Source of the DNA: Aequorivita sp. HC6-5
Lineage (GTDB): Bacteria > Bacteroidota > Bacteroidia > Flavobacteriales > Flavobacteriaceae
Direction of reading: 5' to 3'
Length of the DNA stretch: 64,000 nucleotides
NCBI GenBank assembly: GCA_905182755.1
Contig: CAJJCS010000005.1
Location: 62,001-126,000 of the forward strand
Made by a program: the position numbers and the translations under genes. Below are positions 58,358 to 64,000 of the stretch, piece after piece; the stretch's first letter is position 1; each line of letters opens with the position of its first letter. Under the pieces are notes generated by a model. It saw only the letters and a program-made list of their open reading frames with translations. It was not told the DNA's origin and ran no database searches.

Positions 58358-59521
58358 CTATTTACTGGCAAATAGGGTAACATCTTTTTCTGTAACTTGA
58401 TCACTACCAAGTATAATTAAGCGTTCAACAACATTGCGTAATTCTCTTATATTTCCTGTCCAATCATATTCTTGAAGCAGTACAATGGCCTTTGGGCTAA
58501 ATTTCTTTTGAGCTGTACCGTGCTCTGAGGCTATTTTTTCTGCAAAATGGTTTACCAGTAGCGGGATATCTTCTCTTCTATTATTTAAAGCAGGTACATC
58601 AATTAATATTACTGCCAAACGGTGGTATAAATCTTCCCTAAAATTTCCTTCTGAAATCTCCTTTTTTAAATCTTTATTGGTAGCCGCTATGACCCTAACA
58701 TCTACTTTAATATCTCTATCACTACCTACGCGCTGTACTTTATTTTCTTGCAAAGCTCGCAGCACTTTTGCCTGAGCAGATAAACTCATATCTCCAATTT
58801 CGTCTAGAAAAATGGTGCCTGCATTGGCAGCCTCAAACTTTCCTGCTCTGTCTTTATTGGCAGAGGTAAAGGCGCCTTTAACATGACCAAACAACTCACT
58901 TTCTATAAGCTCGCCCGGTATAGCCGCGCAATTAACCTCTATCATTGGGCCTTTACTGCGGTTACTCTTTTGGTGTATCCAGTGGGCCACTAATTCTTTA
59001 CCCGTTCCGTTGGGGCCTGTAATAAAAACACGCGCTTCTGTTGGGGCAACTTTTTCGATCATGTCTTTAATCTCAGAGATAGCATTGCTTTGGCCAATCA
59101 TCTGGTAATTTTTACTGACTTTCTTTTTTAAACGTTTGTTTTCAACAACAAGCTCTTTACTGTTTAAGGCAATACGAACGGTATTGAGTAGTCTATTTAA
59201 ATCTGGGGGTTTTGAAATGTAATCAAAAGCGCCAAGGCGCATGGTTTGGACTGCCGTATCTAGATCTCCATGACCAGAAATCATAACCATTTGGGTCTCT
59301 GGCTTAATTTTTTTGGCTGCTTGTAATACCTCAACACCGTCCATTTTTGGCATTTTGATATCACAGAGTACCAAATCAAAATCCTCATCTCTAATTTTCT
59401 CTATCCCTTCTAGGCCGTCTTCGGCCTGAGTTACTTGGTAAGCGCTGTTTTCCTCAGAAAGTATTTTAACCAACACCCTACGTATAGCAGCTTCATCTTC
59501 AATAATCAATATTTTTGCCAT
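58358..59521 (-). CDS. Sigma-54-type response regulator lacking a DNA-binding domain
   Basis: This 387-aa protein has a receiver domain (1-120; phospho-acceptor D54 in VLCDIKMPKMDG) and an AAA+ activator domain (about 142-375). Walker A is GPNGTGKE (169-176), Walker B GTIFLDEIGD. The sigma-54 contact loop reads GAFTSA (216-221) instead of GAFTGA. It ends GSDQVTEKDVTLFASK, with no Fis-like helix-turn-helix, so it may act without specific DNA binding. I take the ATG at 59521 rather than 11 codons upstream. The partner kinase is not adjacent. Confidence 0.92.
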   Translation of the reverse strand: MAKILIIEDEAAIRRVLVKILSEENSAYQVTQAEDGLEGIEKIRDEDFDLVLCDIKMPKMDGVEVLQAAKKIKPETQMVMISGHGDLDTAVQTMRLGAFDYISKPPDLNRLLNTVRIALNSKELVVENKRLKKKVSKNYQMIGQSNAISEIKDMIEKVAPTEARVFITGPNGTGKELVAHWIHQKSNRSKGPMIEVNCAAIPGELIESELFGHVKGAFTSANKDRAGKFEAANAGTIFLDEIGDMSLSAQAKVLRALQENKVQRVGSDRDIKVDVRVIAATNKDLKKEISEGNFREDLYHRLAVILIDVPALNNRREDIPLLVNHFAEKIASEHGTAQKKFSPKAIVLLQEYDWTGNIRELRNVVERLIILGSDQVTEKDVTLFASK

Positions 59522-59609
59522 GAATTTCTTTTCTAATAGTTCAGCGAGATGCAATGACTTGCAAGCCTTTAAATATGGTGTTATATAGACGGGCTTACAC
59601 CCAAAGATA

Positions 59610-60488
59610 TTACACTGTTTTATTGATAATATGAATATCTCTTTGTGGAAATGGAATAGAAATGTTGTGTTCTCTAAAGAGTTGATCTATTCTAAATCTT
59701 ATTTCACTTTTAATTTTTGGGACAGAGAAACTATCTGATATAAAAAACAACACACTAAATTGCAATGCAGATTCTCCAAAATCATCGAAAAGCACGAAAG
59801 ACTTCGGCGTTTTTAAAACCCCACGTTGTTCGCTTACGCTTTGCAACAATAAAGCTTCCACTTTTTTCACGTCACTACCATAGGCAACTCCAATTTTGAC
59901 AGATTCTCGAGTTGTTTTATGATTTTGAGTATAATTAATAATAATTTCTGAAATAAATTTATGGTTAGGAATCACCACTATTTTATCATCTCTTGTGATG
60001 GCTCTTGTGGTTCTTAAAGTAACCTCTAATACTCTTGCCACCTTACCATCTACCTCCACAATATCACCTACAAGTAATGATTTGTCTATGAAAATAAAAA
60101 CCCCTCCTATTACATCTTGAAAAAGTTCTTGAAGTGCTAGCCCCAGTCCTACCAAAAGTGCAGCAGAAGCTGCTAAAAAAGGCGTCACATTAATACCAGA
60201 AGCGCTTAATACAGCAAAGCCAACAATGATATAGGTGATGTATTGTACAAACTTGAAAAAGCTTATAAATTTAAGCTTATCTGGCTCCTGCATGTTTCGG
60301 GTGAGTAGCACCCGAATCCATTTTAAAAAAAGCCGTGCGCCAACAAAAGAAAGTATTACTAAAAGCAAGGTCCAAACAGCAATGCGTACTTCTTGATTAC
60401 CAGAACCTAAGGTGAAACCCAAGTCTAGAAAACTTTTTATAGCTCCCCAAATGGTTTGTGTTACTGTCTCTGTGATATTTTCTTGCAC
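59610..60488 (-). CDS. MscS-family mechanosensitive channel
   Basis: This 292-aa small-conductance channel releases solutes on hypo-osmotic shock. Three helices include the pore helix (ASAALLVGLGLALQELFQDV), followed by the beta domain GDIVEVDGKVARVLEVTLRTT and the C-terminal alpha-beta domain ending FPQRDIHII. The start is GTG at 60488. The upstream region holds a perfect AGGGTATACCCT palindrome. It lies between the sigma-54-type regulator and the NatAB-like exporter, all on the minus strand. Confidence 0.92.
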   Translation of the reverse strand: MQENITETVTQTIWGAIKSFLDLGFTLGSGNQEVRIAVWTLLLVILSFVGARLFLKWIRVLLTRNMQEPDKLKFISFFKFVQYITYIIVGFAVLSASGINVTPFLAASAALLVGLGLALQELFQDVIGGVFIFIDKSLLVGDIVEVDGKVARVLEVTLRTTRAITRDDKIVVIPNHKFISEIIINYTQNHKTTRESVKIGVAYGSDVKKVEALLLQSVSEQRGVLKTPKSFVLFDDFGESALQFSVLFFISDSFSVPKIKSEIRFRIDQLFREHNISIPFPQRDIHIINKTV

Positions 60489-60544
60489 GTCTTGTGGTAT
60501 TTAATTGCCGGTAAGCTTGTTATCGTAAAATTAAAGAAATCTTA

Positions 60545-60556
60545 AGGGTATACCCT
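60545..60556. promoter_or_regulatory. Palindrome AGGGTATACCCT upstream of mscS
   Basis: This is a perfect 12-base palindrome, 57 bases before the MscS GTG. It includes the TAGGGTA seen before PspC and NatA. Confidence 0.5.
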
Positions 60557-60604
60557 ACAATTAAAGAAAAAATTAATCCTCTTGGCTTTTAAACCTTTTA
60601 GTGC

Positions 60605-61912
60605 TTAGTATTTAAGCCATTTTAAAAGATCTTTATAGGTTGGTTTTTTACCATACATTAAAATACCTACACGATATATCTTTGCAGCAAAAAACACCAT
60701 ACCAATAAAAGTGACAAATAGTATAGTTACAGAAAGTACCTGTTGCCATAGTGGTACTCCAAAAGGAATTCGCATCAACATTACCACTGGGGAAGTAAAA
60801 GGTATGTAACTAAATACCTGTGAAACCATGCCATGAGGGTTTTCTATAACCGTGAAAAAACCAACATAGATAGATAAAATCAAAGGCATTATTACCGGTA
60901 TCATAAACTGCTGGGTGTCTGTCTCATTATCAACGGCAGCTCCAATTGCTGCATATAAAGAGGCATACAACAAATAACCCCCAACAAAAAATAGTAAAAA
61001 CATGATGACTAGGTTAGCTAAAGGTAAACTTTCATAAGCGCGGTAGGCTTCTAGAAATAAACTACTAGAGCCACCACTAGCCTGGGTTATCATTTCTTGC
61101 TGCTGTGATTGTGCAGCCCCAGGATCAATACCAAAGACTAAACTTACAACAGAGGTTAAAATACTGATGAGAATCACCCAAGCTACAAACTGAGTAACAC
61201 CCGCAAGAGAGGTTCCAATAATTTTTCCTAGCAATAATTTAATGGGTTTCACAGAAGAGATAATGATTTCTATAATTCTGCTGGTTTTTTCTTCAATTAC
61301 GCTACGCATAATCATATTTCCGTAGATAATAATAAACATAAACAGAAGGTAACCCGCAGCGCCTCCAAAAATTAATTTGGCAATAGCATCTGCCTTAGAA
61401 GTTTTTTTACCTTCAAAAGTTTCTTGCTTGGTATCTACCTCAATGCGCAATGCCTTAATTTTATCTGCATCTATATTGGCCTGTTTTAATCTGGCAGTAT
61501 TAACTTGAGACTCAATGGTATTTTCTATATCTCGCATTATAGTGAGCGAGGGAGACTCTTTAGAGTAAAAAGTAGTAGCGGTTGCTAACCCTTCAAGGCT
61601 AGTAGTCTTTGGTATATGTAATACTCCATATACTGTTCCATCAACCCCTAATAATTTGGCATCATCTATGGAAACATTCTTTAAAACAGTATATTTCTCT
61701 GTCGGGGTGTCTTTAAAGTTTTTGGCCAAAACACCACTTTCATCAACAATCGAAATATCACGAATAGTAGCGTTATTAATACTTGAGAGGTATCCAACCA
61801 AGGCAAAAATACCCACAAAAATTAAAGGGCTTAAAAAAGTCATTATAATAAAAGACTTATTGCGCACCTTATTGATGTATTCTCGCTTAATGATTAATGA
61901 AAGATGGTTCAT
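60605..61912 (-). CDS. ABC-2 type exporter permease (NatB-like)
   Basis: This 435-aa permease has one N-terminal helix, a large extracytoplasmic domain (about 45-185) and five or six helices (YLLFMFIIIYGNMIMRSVIE, VVSLVFGIDPGAAQ, LVIMFLLFFVGGYLLYASLY). EEKTSRIIEIIISSVKPIKL is the ABC-2/NatB signature loop. It starts six bases after the ATPase stop, so the two form one transporter. NatAB exports sodium in Bacillus; the substrate here is not known. Confidence 0.9.
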   Translation of the reverse strand: MNHLSLIIKREYINKVRNKSFIIMTFLSPLIFVGIFALVGYLSSINNATIRDISIVDESGVLAKNFKDTPTEKYTVLKNVSIDDAKLLGVDGTVYGVLHIPKTTSLEGLATATTFYSKESPSLTIMRDIENTIESQVNTARLKQANIDADKIKALRIEVDTKQETFEGKKTSKADAIAKLIFGGAAGYLLFMFIIIYGNMIMRSVIEEKTSRIIEIIISSVKPIKLLLGKIIGTSLAGVTQFVAWVILISILTSVVSLVFGIDPGAAQSQQQEMITQASGGSSSLFLEAYRAYESLPLANLVIMFLLFFVGGYLLYASLYAAIGAAVDNETDTQQFMIPVIMPLILSIYVGFFTVIENPHGMVSQVFSYIPFTSPVVMLMRIPFGVPLWQQVLSVTILFVTFIGMVFFAAKIYRVGILMYGKKPTYKDLLKWLKY

Positions 61913-61918
61913 AAGGGC

Positions 61919-62846
61919 TTAGTTTTTTTGTATTGTTTCAATAAAAATATCATTGGCAGAAGGGATCACCTCAACAAAGTGATTGAGTTCACCTTTAGAG
62001 GTTAAATAACTTACCAAGTCATTAGAAGAGGTGTTTTGTGGTAGTTTAATTTTGTATTTTAAGGTATCGTTAATACTTTTAAAATGGGCTGGCTGCAAGT
62101 CAAATTTTTCTTTGAGTTGCGAAATAACCTGCGGCTTATTTTCTGTAATAAGGCCAACTTCAAAGGTGTTTGAGCGGTAGCTTTTTTTAATATCTATTAA
62201 TTTTCCATCCAATATTTTGTTAGACTTATGTATCAGGGCAATATGATCACACATCTGCTCTACAGATTCCATGCGGTGAGTAGAGAATATAACTGTAGCA
62301 CCATTATCACGAAGTCTTAAAATTTCGTCTTTAATAAGACTTGCATTTATTGGATCAAAACCACTAAAGGGTTCATCAAATATCAGGAGCTTAGGCTCAT
62401 GAAGAACCGTAACAACAAATTGCACTTTTTGGGCCATCCCTTTACTTAACTCCTGGATTTTTTTATCCCACCAATCTCCAATTTCTAGACGCTCAAACCA
62501 GTATTTCAATCGTTTTTTCGCTTCTTTTGCAGACAAGCCTTTTAGCTGGGCTAGGTATACACACTGCTCCCCCACTTTCATTGACTTATACAGGCCCCGC
62601 TCCTCTGGCAAATATCCTATGTTTTGAATATGATCTGGACGCAATGGCTCACCGTCCAAAAAAACAGCTACCACTATCTGGCATCGTGATTTGATTGATA
62701 ATACGTATGAGAGACGTTTTTCCTGCACCATTTGGCCCTAGAAGTCCAAAAACAGCTCCTTTCTCTACAGCTATTGAGACATTGTTTAAAGCGGTAAAAT
62801 CACCATATTTTTTTGAAACTGAGTTGGCTTGTAATAAATATTCCAT
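61919..62846 (-). pseudogene. NatA-like ABC transporter ATPase, frameshifted
   Basis: The N-terminal part begins MEYLLQANSVSKKYGDFTAL with the Walker A GLLGPNGAGKTSLIRI. A frame change near 62669-62672, most simply one extra A in GGTAGCTG, separates it from AVFLDGEPLRPDHIQNIGYL. The rest has the signature LSKGMAQKVQF and the Walker B LLIFDEPFSGFD. The corrected protein is about 308 aa, the normal length. It is co-transcribed with the permease; no other ATPase gene is near. A broken ATPase next to an intact permease suggests a sequence error. Confidence 0.88.
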
Positions 62847-62901
62847 ATACTAATTAATGAGTTGTAAAGGTATTGATTTTTAATATCTGATTGCTAAGCA
62901 G

Positions 62902-62930
62902 TACCCTACATTAGTTTCCCTTTTAGGGTA
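62902..62930. promoter_or_regulatory. Inverted repeat TACCCTA ... TAGGGTA upstream of natA
   Basis: The arms at 62902-62908 and 62924-62930 are perfect complements, 15 bases apart. They lie 55-84 bases before the NatA ATG, matching the motif before mscS and PspC. Confidence 0.5.
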
Positions 62931-62956
62931 TTTGTTACACTTTTATAAAACAAAAA

Positions 62957-62983
62957 ACCTCTCACAAAAAAATCATGAGAGGT
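62957..62983 (-). terminator. Terminator after dnaJ
   Basis: ACCTCTCA and TGAGAGGT pair around an A-rich loop, with T-runs when read on the minus strand. It lies about 90 bases past the dnaJ stop. Confidence 0.75.
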
Positions 62984-63074
62984 AAAAAAAAATTGCTATG
63001 AAAAAGAAAAAACACTACTAGCATAATAGTGGCTTAAACAAATATACTATAATTAGTATGAATACGCAACTAAT

Positions 63075-64000
63075 TTAAGAAAACATGTCTTTTACTTTTT
63101 CAAAGAAAGACTTGTCTTCTTCTTCCGGTTTGGGCTGAAAATGAGGGTCTTCGGTCATTTTTTCAAAAAATTCTTTCTGTTCTTTATTTAGTGTTTTTGG
63201 TGTCCAAACGTTTACATGAACCAACAAATCACCGGTTCCATATCCATTAATTGAAGGAATTCCCTTTCGTCTTAAACGTAAAATTTTGCCACTTTGCACA
63301 CCACTTTCTATAGGTATTCTCACCCTCCCCGTTACTGTATCTATCTCCTTTGAGGTACCCAATGCAGCCTCAGAAAAACTAATATACATATCATGATGTA
63401 AGTTATCTCCCTCGCGTTGCAGGCTATCATGGGGTATCTCTTCAATGGCAACTAATAAATCTCCAGAAATACCATTTCCTGGAGCATCATTTCCTTTACC
63501 AGATACTTTTAACTGCATACCATCAACAACTCCTGGGGGTATTTTTATAGAAACCGTCTCCTCTGTTGCTAACATACCCTGTGCATCTGCATTGGCAGGT
63601 TTTTTTGCAACAGATTGTCCTGCACCACCACAAGTGCTACAAGTAGCAGATGTCTGCATACGACCCAAAATAGTGTTTTGAATCTTCATTACTTGACCAC
63701 TACCATTACAGGTACTACAGGTATTAAATGTTGTGCCTGCAGCTACTTTTTTGCGTTTAACTTTTATTTTTTTCTCGACACCGTTAGCAATCTCTTCTAG
63801 GGTAAGTTTAACACGAATGCGAAGATTGCTTCCTTTTACAGTTCTTCTACCAGCATTACCTCCAAAACCACCACCAAAGCCACCGCCACCAAAAATATCT
63901 CCAAATTGGCTAAATATGTCATCCATATTCATGCCGCCACCGCCGCCACCGCCAAAACCACCACCTTCAAATGCTTGATGGCCGTATTGATCATAGCGTG
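63075..64000 (-). CDS. dnaJ: Chaperone DnaJ (5' end outside window)
   Basis: This Hsp40 co-chaperone stimulates DnaK. The frame is open from base 64000 and reads RYDQYGHQAFEGGGFGG, so the J-domain start lies beyond the window; an internal ATG near 63932 is not the start. The Gly-rich region (GGGGGG, GDIFGGGGFGG) is followed by a reduced zinc domain with only two CxxCxGxG motifs (CSTCNGSG and CSTCGGAG) instead of four. The C-terminal substrate domains (LKVSGKGNDAPGNGISGDLL, IPSINGYGTGDLLVHV) end FFEKVKDMFS. grpE is probably upstream, outside. Confidence 0.95.
   Translation of the reverse strand, partial: RYDQYGHQAFEGGGFGGGGGGGMNMDDIFSQFGDIFGGGGFGGGFGGNAGRRTVKGSNLRIRVKLTLEEIANGVEKKIKVKRKKVAAGTTFNTCSTCNGSGQVMKIQNTILGRMQTSATCSTCGGAGQSVAKKPANADAQGMLATEETVSIKIPPGVVDGMQLKVSGKGNDAPGNGISGDLLVAIEEIPHDSLQREGDNLHHDMYISFSEAALGTSKEIDTVTGRVRIPIESGVQSGKILRLRRKGIPSINGYGTGDLLVHVNVWTPKTLNKEQKEFFEKMTEDPHFQPKPEEEDKSFFEKVKDMFS

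Noticed and set aside
11170-62846. Programmed ribosomal frameshifting in the broken genes
   Set aside because: The sites share no slippery sequence or pseudoknot, the shift directions differ, and the families do not use recoding.
63075-63932. DnaJ starting at an internal ATG near 63932
   Set aside because: The frame stays open to the window edge with DnaJ-like sequence, so the true start is outside.

Overview
The window looks like a chromosomal segment of a Flavobacteriaceae member (Bacteroidota). The signs are A+T-rich DNA, -7 promoter boxes of the TAnnTTTG type, few Shine-Dalgarno sequences apart from a strong one before rpsU, secreted proteins with type IX secretion (T9SS) C-terminal domains, a long-form GAPDH, a DnaJ with a reduced zinc finger, and gene pairs typical of the family (dapF-GNAT-mltG, dnaJ-ABC ATPase-permease). 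I cannot name the genus. I see no prophage, insertion sequence or CRISPR array.

Layout. 1-3.4 kb (minus): rpsU, a XerC-type recombinase, then tRNA-Thr, -Tyr, -Gly, -Thr and tuf, the same order as the E. coli thrU-tyrU-glyT-thrT-tufB operon. 3.4-12.4 kb (minus): an envelope regulatory-domain protein, acyl-CoA dehydrogenase, helix-hairpin-helix protein, Na+/alanine symporter, PspC plus K+ channel, a cysteine-synthase-family enzyme and a LolE-like permease. 12.4-23.1 kb: DUF1343, Fe-S cluster and metalloprotease lipoprotein genes, an amidohydrolase, a T9SS choice-of-anchor B protein, an MBOAT/SGNH acylation pair, and a tail-fibre-like protein coupled to a subtilisin. 23.2-34.6 kb is housekeeping: FtsE-like ATPase, mltG, GNAT, dapF, gapdh, DEAD-box helicase, trmD, UbiB-like kinase, TetR-like regulator, htpG.

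34.8-45.5 kb holds an outer-membrane barrel and two very large secreted T9SS metalloproteases (M12B-like and M36), a likely polymer- or peptide-degrading region. 45.6-50.6 kb has a pseudouridine synthase, DoxX, AlkB, S1/P1 nuclease, a DUF819 transporter and a DUF4369 lipoprotein. 50.7-54.5 kb is a tight membrane-lipid glycosylation module (GT2, duplicated LAB_N protein, GT39, PAP2). 54.6-64 kb has MATE, DUF1853, an M28 peptidase, a sigma-54-type response regulator, MscS, a NatAB-like exporter and dnaJ, which runs off the end.

The most important caution: nine genes carry about sixteen apparent single- or double-base frameshifts, several in homopolymers, including genes expected to be essential. 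Uncorrected assembly indels explain this better than decay. I found no clearly new defence or mobile system. The best leads are the lipid glycosylation module, the rpsU Shine-Dalgarno control, and two sets of inverted-repeat operators: one by the TetR-like gene and one shared by three membrane-stress operons.
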